Positions 1-12,200 of a DNA stretch of 64,000 nucleotides are shown piece by piece. Numbering within the stretch: the first letter of the stretch is position 1; each line of letters opens with the position of its first letter. The stretch is from Strigops habroptila (Eukaryota; Chordata; Aves; Psittaciformes; Psittacidae), in assembly GCF_004027225.2 (NCBI RefSeq), contig NC_044284.2, positions 42,146,420-42,210,419 on the forward strand, in the 5' to 3' direction. Position numbers and translations under genes: made by a program. The notes under the pieces are model-generated. The model was not told the origin of the DNA and searched no databases. It saw nothing but the letters and a program-made list of their open reading frames with translations.

Positions 1-295
1 TGGCTACACTAGTAGTTTCCGGTCCTCACTGATCAGCACACTCTTGGTGTCAGCCATTCAGCCTGTTTTCAGTCTATCTCACTGTCTGCCCAGCCAGCCC
101 ATTCATCAAGAGCTTCACATGAGGATCTTATAGCAGTCTATGTCAAAAGCCTGAGAGAAATCAACATAGACAATACGCTGTGGTCTTCCCTCATCTGCCA
201 AACCAGATTATAGAGGTTTATCACTTTGTTTAAGCATGCCTTCCCCTTTGTGATCCATGCTGACATAAAGTGATTTGCCACACAGCGATCTACCC
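1..295 (-). mobile_element. Old CR1 LINE fragment, reverse-transcriptase region, cut by the window edge
   Basis: Read on the minus strand the segment gives degraded CR1 reverse-transcriptase text: TKGKACL near 250, FSQAFD and YKIL near 120-165 (motif A region), then GLAGQTV. The pieces lie in different frames with internal stops, so it is inactive and old. It continues beyond position 1. Confidence 0.75.
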
Positions 296-3152
296 CTTTG
301 CTAAAAGCAGTCTCACCCTTGCCCAATGCCCACCCCACTATTGCTAATGCCCCCCTGCCTCTAAGCTCTTTTGATGAAATTCATTTGACTGTCACCTCTT
401 CAAGAGATTTAATGGGAAGGGCTGAACTTCTCCATCTCTCTGCTATCTTGAGACCACAGAGGGGTTTCACAAAAACACCCAAAGCCGTATGTGCACAGGT
501 CTTGCTGAGAGCTAGCCTGGCCAGCCAAAAGCCAGAGCCACTGCCTTCAGCACCTCCCTTTTCACGCAAGCAGTTTGTGCCAGGAGCTTTGCTCCAGGTG
601 TGGCTTTGACTTGCAGAATGAAGACAACATTGCCCAAGTCTGCTTCCACACTGGGAACACAGCTAGCAACATGCAGTACCAAGGAAACAAGAAACACCAG
701 CATCCATTTGTTCTGTCTTTATTTACAGGGGAGAGGAGGCCAGCATTTTATCTTGAGAGCTGTCTTGGCTGCTTAAGCCCCAAGATGCCTCACCAGTTCT
801 GCAGGGCTTTGGTCCCTCTTACCTATGTGTGGGAGGTACACCCACCCTGACAAAAGCCCTGGCAAGAAACTGACAAAAGCCCAGGAGAGCTTCCCACCAC
901 AAAGAGCCCGGGAGAGCTTCCCGTGTGCGCAGCTCTTGTCCCACCCACATGGTGGTGGTCCATGGGTGCAGGGGTGAGAAAGTTGAGTCCTGAGCCCATG
1001 GGGGCCTGCATGACCATGTCTGAACTGGGGTCATACAGGAGACCTACCAGAGGACACGTTTCAGTCCTCCTCAGAGCAGCAGGTCTGCAGTCAGGGACTC
1101 TCCCCTTGGGTCAGGACGCCATCCAGGGGAACTCCTTGAGGTTGAGAGCCCTCCCTTTTCATGTGAGTGATTGCGCATTTTGGATCATTGGCCATGAAGT
1201 TCAAGATTCAGTAGCATAGTGACGAATTCATGTGGCATTCCAAATCTTTAGTTAATGTTGGTAGAGCTTTAATTGAGTTTGAATAAATTTTATTCAGCTT
1301 CAATTTATCAGTTCTGTGACATTATGGCTGTACCTAGAATTGCCCAGTGCCAGCCCCTGGTTATGGCAAAGCTAGCATAAGGGGATAAAGGGCTGCCACG
1401 TGCCCCCATCACAGATCAAGAGGGAATGAGGTTGTCCCAGTAGAGGTCACGGCAGGGGTGTGTGTGCGGGTCGTGTTTCCTTTCTTGTTCTCTTGTTAAA
1501 AATCAAAGCTTATCTCAGCTCACATGGGGCTGGAGAGCAATGGAGCATCGAGCATCTAAGGTCTTAAGCTTTTAACCATGTAGAGCAAAAAGAATGCTCT
1601 GGAAAAGTTGGGAATCATCAGAGAAAGCAAGGTTAAGGGCCCCTGCTCCAGGCTTCACGGGATGCCTATGAAACTTTGTTTTCAATGGGGCAAGTCAGAC
1701 CCAAAAGCATGGGCCAAAGGATCTTGCTGGCTGCCATCCTACGTCCCCTTCACTGGCTGCCACCAAGCCTCTGGCCCAGCCCTGCTGCCCCTTGCTCTCC
1801 AGGCATCCCATGACCTGCAGTCCAATCCCACCAGGCTCTCCTGGGCCACAAGTGCTGCAGCACTAGCAGGTTAGGGGAGACTAGGTCTCACCCTGTGCAA
1901 GGGAGGGCACTTCCTGGGCAAACCTGGGGATGACTGCAGGGACACTGTCCTCCAGCAGGACACAATGAAAAGGACACAGACTAGGTGACAGCATGCTTTG
2001 AAAAAGGGGAACAGAGAATTCCTGGGCATCCAAGTTCACGCAACCCAGCTGGGACCTGTGGATGTCCCATATGGGGATACTGGGCAGCTCAGGGACACGC
2101 TGCTGCCCCTGCTGAGACAGCCTGCTCAGCAGCTGCCTTTCATCACCTGTTGCCCCTTTCATTCAGAAGAGGCTGGTTCTCCCTTAACCATATCTTACAG
2201 ACCCAAAATCCCCCATCTAGAGCAAAAACGTTCCCAGGGAGGAATGACAGACACACTTCTGACCTTCTGCAAGCCATCCTCCAGGCTTACAGTTGAACCC
2301 AGGGCTTAGCTAGGAGTCCCACCACACACGTGGCCAGCGAGCATCAGCGGGTGCCGTCCCTACCCAAGCCAAGCAGTGAGACTGCTAAGGACACAAGCTG
2401 CCATGTTCGTATGATCACATACCCAGCATCCCCTGCTAGGTCCTTGCTGAAAGCGTGACAGCTGACCCACACTGTGGCGGAAAGGGGTGTCAGACACAGA
2501 AAGGGATACTGTTAAAAGACAGAGACCTGGAGATGCAGAGACAGTCAGGGGAGGTATGACACATCATTCTCCCAGCTCGCAGTGGTATTGTGCAGTACTT
2601 GCCAGCCAAAACCAGGCTGCTCAGGCCTGAACAGCAACGGCTGGAGGAGGCAATGCCAGCCCAGTTGCAAAATCCATGCCATACTCAAGCCACCACAGGC
2701 CTGTCCCTTCCCCGGGGCAGACACCACTGCGATACTAAAGCAGTTGTTGTTCTTCCTTCCTTCACACGTTTGAGGTGAAGATCCTGACAGCAACATCTCC
2801 CACGACCCTTTTCCCAGTGCCCTCCCAGCAACACTCAGCCTGGTGAATACCTTATGGCAAGTAATTTTACATTATTCTGCATTTACACAAAAATAGAGCA
2901 ATTCTATATTTATAGATATTTATAGCCAGTTCCGTGCTAGAGGAGTTGTTGAGCAAGGCCAGGAGCTGTGGACAGTCAGGCTCCCAAGTAGACAGCTGAT
3001 TCTCAGTCAGCATTTCAAACATACAAAATTAAAGGCATTCATCTCCATCTGGTTTCTTAAATAGATAAGGGGGGAATGAATGAACAGTATGTACAGAGGG
3101 GCAGTGGCAGGGCCCAAGCGCCCTCTGCCCCAGCCTCACGCTGCCACTGCGG
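296..3152. other. UCK2 3' UTR and downstream flank
   Basis: No coding exon recognised. The part next to the stop codon should be UCK2 3' UTR. An AU-rich block at 2880-2925 may be a 3' UTR control region. The rest (about 300-1250 and 1300-2500) is unique-looking sequence with only chance open frames. Confidence 0.5.
1289..1294 (-). promoter_or_regulatory. Candidate UCK2 poly(A) signal
   Basis: TTTATT on the plus strand is AATAAA for UCK2, 1.86 kb after its stop. It sits beside a plus-strand AATAAA (1282-1287), making a small inverted repeat. A further AATAAA for the minus strand is at 718-723. TATAAA-type variants at 2909-2914 and 2919-2924 could end a shorter mRNA. The real cleavage site is not decidable here. 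Confidence 0.3.
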
Positions 3153-3292
3153 TCAGTGAGGCCGGCTGCTGGACTCTGAGGGCTGCCGCTGGCGGGGAGG
3201 AGTGTAGCCATTCAGGTAGCCGTTGCTCTGGCGTTTGCTGAGTCCTCCATTAAGAATGTCCTGGATGTGCTGCACAATGAGGTTTATGGCCA
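3153..3292 (-). CDS. UCK2: UCK2 terminal coding exon 7 with stop
   Basis: Encodes residues 216-261 ([14 protein letters not shown] ... SESSSRPH) and the stop codon. The tail after ILNGG is basic and serine-rich and varies between species. Confidence 0.95.
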
Positions 3293-6200
3293 CTGTGAGC
3301 AAAAAGGAGGGAAAGACATGAGGGAGAGATTGTGTTAGGGTCACTGCACATAAACTAAAGCCAGTCCAGAGATGATGACCATAATGTCTCCCCTGCTCCC
3401 ATCCCCTCGTATTCCATGGTGGGGAGCTGCAACCCTGGCAGGAGGAGCTGCCCGCTGGGATTTCATCCCTCTGCCCTAGCTAAGCCCAGCACTCAAGCCA
3501 GCAACTGACTGTCCCAGTTGCACTCTTGCCTTGGGAGAAGCACATTTATTTTCCTTTGTGTGGGATGAACATGAACCAGGAGTTTGCCTGGAGGCACTGC
3601 ATGTAGATGGGCACCCAGGCTTGATCAGAGGAGCAAAAACTTCCAGCCAGGAAGGAGCAAAGGCAGAGGCTCATCTCAGTCAGTGCATGTGTGGTAACAG
3701 CACTCTCTTGGGTGACAGTAACTTGAGTCACCTCTGTGGCAGGCTCCACTGCAACAGCACAGGCCAAAGCTGGTAGCCAGGACATAACAGCAGGCTCTGG
3801 GTCCGCTCACCTTCATTATCTGCTCCTCTGGGAATGATCACATCAGCATACTTCTTGGTCTGGGAGGAGAGAGAGCACTGTGTTATGGCGAAAGTGGAGA
3901 GCCACCAGGCTGTGGCGTTGCCCCTCCTTCCTGGGCCAGGTCCTTCCCCTCCCCTTGCCAAACCCAAACCTACTGGGAGGTATGTTACTGCTGATAACAC
4001 ATTTTGGATGCTTTTTTTTTTTGTCTTCTGCTCTGTGTTTTGAGGGCCATGCTTTGTGCCTTGACTCCATTTTCATGAGCTCATACAGACTGCACTAAGA
4101 GGTAGCAAGAGTCACCCTAACAAACCTGAAATAAAAAAAGCCTCATGATCACAGGACTCCAGCAGTTGATGCTTTTGGGAACAACCTCCCTGCTGAATCC
4201 AGCGAGACTTGGTGCAAGAGTTGACATGCCTGGGCACAGCCGTGTGGTCTGCTTGGGATGTGGGAAGAACGTTCTACCAGCAACGCTTGCAAAAAAAGTC
4301 TGATTCAGGACACCAGTTCTGACCTATCTTCACCTGTAGGTGCCAGTCCCAGTTTCCTCCCTTATTTGTGTCAGCTTTTACAGCTGACCAGTTCCTGACA
4401 GCCAAGCTCTACCACCAGTAAAGAAGTCAGCTCCATGGATGAAGAGTTCCATCTGACACCTCCAGGGGCTTCTAGCTATATCAAAAATCACCAGCACATG
4501 CTGGACCATTTCAGTGCTGGACCACCTGGCCCAAGGCTGGGTTAGGAGTCAGATAACAGAGCAACGGTGGAGGCTGAGCCTGCTCAACATCCGCATGCAA
4601 CTGCTCTGCAGCTCAGTGCACCACCAGGTTAGAAGCAGGAACAGGCCACTGCAAAGCTGGTGGGAAGGGACAAAGCAGTTGTTTTCTACCCTGCTTGTCT
4701 CCTATTTCATCCTCCTACAGACTCTTCAACAGAAGAGACTGATGCAGCATCTGCTACTTTGCAAAGCTGCAGATTTACCTTGCTGGGGACTTGCAAGGAA
4801 GGGAGCCACCAAACTGGACCTGCCTTTCAGGAAAAGCCTCTCTGGGATTACCAGGAATTGGATGTTGGTTCCCAGAGCCACAACTGAGCGAGAGAGAGAA
4901 AAGGGTGCTGCTGAGGAGCCAGGAAAAGATCTTCTAACAAGCACACAGCAAATCAGCCCCTCTTACAGGAAAGGGCAGAGCTGGCCACCTAGACAGGCAC
5001 AGAGATGCTCCTGAGGGTGACAGCCCAGGTTCCATTTTTGTCTATAGTGCTGGCCAGCAGTTCTCAGGCTGAAGAACTCTGCTCCTTCTTATTCTGCCTC
5101 CAGAAGAAGAAGAAAATCCTCACATAACTACCACATCTGCTTGAAAACCCTTGAGATCCAAGGCACAGGCTCCTCTGCACGAGAGCCAGGAGAGGTGTGC
5201 AATGCCTAGTCCTACAAACGTGCTATTCCACCTGCAAGTTCTGCAGGACTGCAGTGGTCTCCCACATGCAAAGTCCCTGTCTGCTAGGGAGCCTTGCCTC
5301 AGTTATCAGTTCCCAAAGTAGCTTCCTTTCTCCAGGCAGACCTTGCAACACTGGCCCAGAGCAAGGTCTGTATGCTCTACACCTTGGCCTCTCACCAGCC
5401 AGGAAATGCCACCTGCAAGGCCATATCTTGCAGCATAGAGCACAGGAAGAAGTGCCCTTGCTCTCCCAAGCATCCAGCCATCAAGAAGCCAGAAAGACTC
5501 CAGGGTGAAAAGGGCAGGCAGGACAGCCCAAAACAGGAGGCAGGCACAGCAGACACTGCCTGTGGTAGGGATCTCCCCTGGCTAGATGCAGCCAAGGATC
5601 TTCCCTCCTGGCTGTAATCTGCTGGGCTGCCTGGTGTTGGTTTATCAGACCCTGTGCAGGGAGGGGTTTATTTGCCATACAGGCCTTCACATAGGGGAGC
5701 TCACCAGGAAGACAGTGTCTGTATAAACAGTCCCCATCTCACCTTGTCTCAGCCAGCACTAGCACCCCTATTTTTGCCAGTGCCTGCAGGGAGGGATGAA
5801 GGTGAGACAGGCTGACCTGAGCTCTGGGACACAAAATGCTCCTGTCTGAAGAGCTGGGCATGATATAAGGCATTTTTGGCAGACTCCTGTGGGTGTCGCT
5901 CCCCTTACTTACTGGCAAACAGAACTCTTCGAAGGCAGGCTTGACGAAGGTGATGTACTGAGATAAGATCTGCTCGAGGTCTCTGCCCCGCTCACTGATG
6001 TCTCGTAGCACTGCAGGGAAGATGTAAGGCACAATCAGGAGACAAGACATGAATTACTCCATCCCCCTTCCCTTCAGTACAGTTTTTCGCCATCCACCCA
6101 TGTATTTTGCCAGAGGTTTTTGTTCCTGGAAGCTGCTGCCCACATGTTCAAGCACACCTCATCCCTGCTATATGCTTCCAGGCTTTCCTGGGAGCCAAGG

Positions 6201-9200
6201 GCTGGCTGACCTGACTAAGGGCTTTTCTTGTCCTCCCTCTCTTCTCAGCTCTGCAAGCACATTTCAGCTGTAACCAGTGCTACCCCAGTCTTGACTGTTT
6301 CCAGCCTCACAGTCCCTGCAACCCTCCAATCACTCCTTTGGCCAAAAGGCATTTAGGGCCATTTCCCCCAGTTGATCCAGTACAGAGGTGCCCAAAGAAT
6401 AAAAAAGCAGTGGAGTTCACCCATAAGGCACAGTTTAACTCAGGTGTGCAGAGTAAAACTCTCCCACCTACCCAGCTCTGCCAGGCCCCTTGTGCAGCTC
6501 CCAGCTGAGTAGGATGGGAAGGCAAAGCAGGCTCCCACAGCAAGAGGCTGGGGGTGGTGCTTGGAGGAAGCCAGGAGAGCAAGCTGGCCTCCTGCTTGTT
6601 CTGCCATTTGGGCCTTACACCCTGGTTGCATAAGGTATTTGGGCCATTGTCATCCCCAGTCTGAAGCCACTTCAGCATGAACAAGCGCCCCAGTTCAGGG
6701 GGAATTCAATCCATGGGTAGGAGCCAAAACTGCTGTGCTGTGGCAGAGCAGATGTCTCTTGGCTCTCCCCAGGGGCCTGGCTTCTCCCCAGCATGCCTGG
6801 CACTGGGTTTGGAGTAAGCCTTTCCCACATGCCAAGGCAGAGCCAAGCCACAGCACTACTAGCCTGTGTGACCTGCTCGGCAGCCATTGCCCATGTGCTT
6901 GCAGGGCCAGGACACTGCTGTTCTTCCAGTGCTGGTTTGGCACCATCCCCATGGGTCTGTTTGTCCTCAGCCAGCAGCTTTGCAGTGTGCTCTTTTGCAG
7001 CCCCAAGCGGGGGAGGTGATGGAGGGAAGAAAGGACCGGCAGCAGGATGCATGCCAGCTCCAGGAATGGCTCAGCTCAGCCCAGGCTGCTCTAGACAGCT
7101 CCTTGCCTTCTCCAAAGAGTGGGAGCAAGCCCCAGCTCAAACAATACAGAAAAACAGGCAAAGAAAATAAACTAGAAAGACTTTTGTTTCCCAGGTCCCA
7201 CACCCTGTTTGTTGGCTGCTCTGAGGCAGGGAAGGAGCACAGTGAGGGCGTATTTACAGCACACCCAGCCTGGGATGGCATGCTGGAGGCCTGTGAACTG
7301 CACAGGGGGCGAGTGCCCAGGTTGCAGGGGCTAGTCCTGGCAGGCAAAGCTCTCCTGCCTGCTCCCAGGCAGACCACAGCAGGGCAAATCACCCCCCCAC
7401 ACAAACACAAGTCAAGCACCTACTGTCTTGTACCTGACCTCAAAGCAACAGGTCCCAGCAACCCAGGCTAAGACCACCCACCCTATCTGGAAATATCACC
7501 CTCTACTTGCAGGGCAGGCAAATGTCCCAAGGACAGATTGGCACCATGTAGAACCAGCAGGCAGACATTGCTCAAATCGGGCCCAAAACGTGTACAATGA
7601 CTTATCTTTGTTTTACAGAAGCTGACTGAGGACAGGGCAGTGAAGTGACCTCAGCCAGAATCAGCTTTCCATGGCTCAGGCTGTTTGAGGCACCCGACAG
7701 ACCTAGCCCCTTGTCCTACGGTAGCAGTGTTTTTCCTGGGAGAGGTGCAGAGATGGGGACAGTGCAAATTACATGTACAGAACCACAGCACTACTGATTA
7801 ACCGAGCTGTCAGCTACACTTCCAGGAACCTCATCTGCTGCTGCCTAGTTGAAAAGCCCATTGCTCCAACTCTTCAGGACTTCAAAGAGAGCAAGATGAC
7901 TCAGGGCCATGTCACAATGCAAGATCCTGACTTTTGCTACAAACTGCCTCCAGCTACATTCCAGGGATGTGATTATAGTTTCAGCACCTCACATGCAGGT
8001 TCTCCTTTTTCTGAAATGTTAGGGAGACACAGTAAACAGATTTACTGCTGCAATGGTCCTCCCAACTGCTGACAGCAAGCCAGGTCAATTCCCTACCAGG
8101 AGGCCAATGAGTTGCCCTAACTAGGAGATACCAGCACCTCAACCAGGCTAGATGCCCCTTTGCAAGGCTTTAGCAATTGATGGTGGGTGGGAGAAATACC
8201 TAAGAATGGCCTGGGCCCAGGTGGCTCAGGACCCTCTCCAACAGCTGCAGCACAACTGGGTTTACCTCTGTATTGTGGTCAGCAGCTGGATAGTCTCAGT
8301 TCTCAGATCTTAGATGGGATCTCAACCAGTTTTCACGCCCTGAGCTCACAGTTCTGTACCGAGTCCGAAGTGACTGTACCACACACTCCAGAGTATAGCT
8401 GGGATGCACACATGGTCATATTGCACTGCAAATGCACATGCAACACCTTGCCTTCAGACAGCTAATCCAGGGCACTGCCAAAATTGTTGTAACTTGAGAT
8501 TTGAGTTGTATGTTACAGGAATTGCTACAGCAGGGCCCTCTTGTTGCTAGCCGGGCTGGGAGCAAGGGAGAGTTCATTGCAATACTAAACCCTATAACCT
8601 AACCCAAAGGGAGCAGGGGTGAAGATCATAATGAACAGACTTTTAAATCATTGTAACACATGATTTAAGCTGCATGTTATTGGAATTACTATAGCAGGAG
8701 GCACCTGAACCAATGGAGGACAAGCCTTAGAAGAAGCAGTGCAAGTGCAGCAAGTGACCCTACCTGAGCTGGCTTTGGTGCCCAGTAACTCCATGCAACA
8801 CACCACCTCTCTTGTCCCAAGTGATCATCATAACAGATGGAGCCCAAAGTCATGGACTAAATGAACTCAATGGACATTTGCAGCTATTTTATAGGGGCGG
8901 TCCATAAACAAAGGGAATTATATCTGTGCATTATATCAGAGGATGCGAAGAGGTGTGGTGGGCAATGAGAATGCATTGGATAATGTGGGACCTGAGCGTG
9001 ACATAAATGGTATGAAATAAGGGCTGGAGAATGCACTGGTTTTGGCTGGGATAGAGTTAATTTTCTTCAGAGTAGCTAGTATGAGGCTATGTTTTGGATT
9101 TGTGCTGAAAGCAGAGTTGATAACACAGGGATATTTTTGTTATTGCTGAGCAGTGCTTACACAGAGTCAAGGCCTTTTCTGCTTCTCACACCACCCCACC

Positions 9201-12200
9201 GCAAGTAGTCTAGGGGTGCATAAGAAGTTGGGAGGGAACACAGCCAGGACATCTGATCCCAACTGACCCAAGGGATACTCCATACCATATGACATCATGT
9301 TCACTCAGCATATAAAGCTAGGGAAGAAGGAGGAAGCTAGGGAGGAGGGCAGGGGGGGACAGGATGACAGATGACAGGACACGGCATTCAGAATGACAGC
9401 ATTTGTCTTCCCAAGTAACCCAAGTGCGAAGGAGCACTCCTTTCCTGAGGATGGCTGAAAACCTGCCTGTTGGTGGGAATTAGTGAGTCAATTCCCTGGT
9501 TTGCTTTGCTTGCACACACAGCTTTTTACTTATTAAACTGTCTTTATCTCAGCCCATGAGTTTTCTCACTGTTACTCTTCCAGTTTTGCCCCTATCCTGC
9601 TGGGAAGGCAGAGATAGCAAGTGGCTGCATGATGCTTAGTTGCTGGCTGGAGTTAAACCACAGCAGTGTGCTACCCCGTGGCTGGGTGTGAACCCAAGTT
9701 CTTCTACAGCACAGTCTGCTTAAGGGATAAGGCTCACACTGCAGGATCTTGCAAATGTCTATCTCCTAACACATCGCCCTGCAATGACTGTGCTGTCACC
9801 TCCCTGGATGAGTCATGCAAGAATACTGGGCAGGGTCAAGAAGGATGCGTAAAAAGGAGCTTTTAATCAGCACTGATTACATCCCAGCAGCGGGCTGTGT
9901 ATCTGTCTCACAGACAAGGGCAGGCAGGCGGAGGAGGAGGATGGAGCGAGGAGGTGGCTGGTCTCTTCTCTCAAGTAGCAAGTGATAGGACAAGAGGAAA
10001 CAGCCTCAAGTTGTGCCAGGGGAGGTTTAGACTGGATATTAGGAAGAAATTCTTCACTGAAAGGGTAGTCAGGCATTGGAATAGGCTGCCCAGGGCAGTG
10101 GTGGAATCATCACCCCTGGAAGTGTTCAAAATGTGTTCAGGAGGCCATTAGTGACATGGTTTAGTGGTGGTCTTGCCAGTCCTGGGGTAACAATTGGACT
10201 TTATGATCTTAAAGGTCTTTTCCAACCTAGTTGATTCTATAATTCTAAGACCAGTTCTGTAGCAGAGTGGAACAGTCCCATGCACACAAGCAGTTCCAGG
10301 CTGACACATTTGAGACATGCTCCTCTCATCACAGCCTAGAGGTCTGGACCGGACCTCTCCTAAGTCACCTTCTGCATCCCCAGACACCCTATGGAGGCTG
10401 TTGGAGCCAGGCAGGGGCAGGGGCAGGGACAGTTCAGAGAGAATCAAATTCTGCCCCAAGAATCCCCAAATGCTTTCTTAGTCATCTAGGGAGACTCAGA
10501 TGGCTACATCAGTGAGCCCACTCATAAAGGCTGCTTTGAACTGAACAGCATCTCGAGACACAGATCCTGCAGAGCTGGAGTCCCTCCTATGTCAACTGGC
10601 AACCCACAGACAAGCCAAGCTGGACATGGAGTGTCCTAGAGAGGGATATTCTGGTTTCTAGGGCTCTTTGCTCCCAAAGCCATCATCCCAGTGCCAAGTA
10701 TCACAAAGAGGCTCCATGCTGCGCTGGCTGTGCTTGCACAGACTGAAAAACGAACAACTAGACTCCCTATTTGCATCATCATCCACAATGGACAACCTCA
10801 CACCCAAATGCATCTTTGGAGCACATCCATACCCCAGGTCCTGAGCATATCTTTCAGGCACTGTCTTCTGACTGAACTGCTGAGATGCTCTGCCTTGCCC
10901 ATTGCACTCCTCCCTGCTGGTATGTGCTGACTGTAGCTGCTATTCAGCCGATGACACAGAGCTAGTGCCACAGGGCCATACAAGGACACAGCATGCTCAG
11001 TAGTCACACTGCTACACATCAAAGGAGGAATCCCAGGCAAGGCAGCAAAAATCCCACTGAATCCTAAGAGAGATGGAGCAAGGCGTTCTCCACTGCCATA
11101 AGCTGCCCTACGTGATATTCTGCACCACGGAGGAAAAGTTCCGTGGCTCTTTGCTAGCAGCAGCACAGCTTTGTGCCAATTCCGGACCTGCTCTGGTCAC
11201 TGTAACCTTCCTCTGCAACCAGCTGCCCAGATCAATTAAGTGACGTTTCTGTCTCTGCTCCACAAGGCATGTTTGGGCCTCACCTCTGCGGGACAGCCGG
11301 GTGTCTGCATCCGTGTCCACAAAAAGCTTCATGCGGAACAGATCCCGCACCTCCTGGCTGTAGAAGGCCAGGATGCCTTCGAAGAGCACCACGTCGGCAG
11401 GGTAGACAGTCACCGTCTCCTCTTTCCTAACAGGAGGAAGGAGAGTCAAAATATGCTGGTAGGGGGAAACAAGCCAAGAGAGGTGGGGGAAACAGCGGTG
11501 CTCCTAGACACTGCTCCAACCCTGGGACATCACCGCTGCACAAGGGGGACAACCAAGGAGAGGGCAGACCTACCCCACCGTGGTGAAGGGAATCCAAGGC
11601 ATACGTACACTTCCTAGAAGGACAAACAGCAGAGCAGGACGCAGACCAGCCCTTGTCCCTCTATCCTGGCCAGCTGCTGCTTGCAAGCGCTATGTGCCAA
11701 GCCATAAAGCCCAGAAACACATAGGACTTGACCCTTGGGAAACTGCAAGAGCCAGCTCTGCTCCTCTGGCAGCCAGGTAGCACTCCCCTGACACCACAGC
11801 GCTTCTGTGGGAAACTTAGCAGAGTCACACGGTCCACGACCAATACAGGCATGCAAAAACAAGCTGAACACATGCAAGGGTAGAGTTACAGGAGCAAGAA
11901 CTCTTGTTCTCCTCCTTTCCTGGCAGTGCCAGGCTGTTTGAGCCTGGAATACTTGTTAAAGCTACAAGTGGTTAGCTTTGTGGGGAGACAAACTGTGGGT
12001 GGAAGAAGAAAAGAGAGGCCATAAACCCCCTCCATTGACACCTATATGTTGCTGGATGCTACTGCATAGCTGCGCAGCTTTCTAGACCCTCAGACTGCAC
12101 CTGTATCTGCCCTGGATCCTCTAACCAAGGGGTCTGGAGAAGTTAGGATTGAAACTCTGAGTTGGCACATTAGGTGCCTAACAGCGGGCGCAAGCAGAGG

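Larger units (their letters stand above)
6011..11283 (-). other. UCK2 intron 4 (5.3 kb)
   Basis: Contains the possible old repeat at 8480-9031, the solo LTR at 9032-9665 and the CR1 at 9938-10250. Elsewhere (6011-8479, 10251-11283) nothing recognisable; open frames at 6887-7471 and 6967-7419 overlap on opposite strands and look like chance. Confidence 0.8.

Noticed and set aside
4514-5014. 166-codon plus-strand open frame in UCK2 intron 5
   Set aside because: No recognisable domain or splice context.
6887-7471. 194-codon plus-strand open frame in UCK2 intron 4
   Set aside because: Overlapped by a 150-codon frame on the other strand; no domain; chance in GC-rich intron sequence.
9032-9938. 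A complete endogenous retrovirus around the LTR
   Set aside because: No gag, pol or env-like sequence and no second LTR nearby; only a solo LTR fossil is supported.
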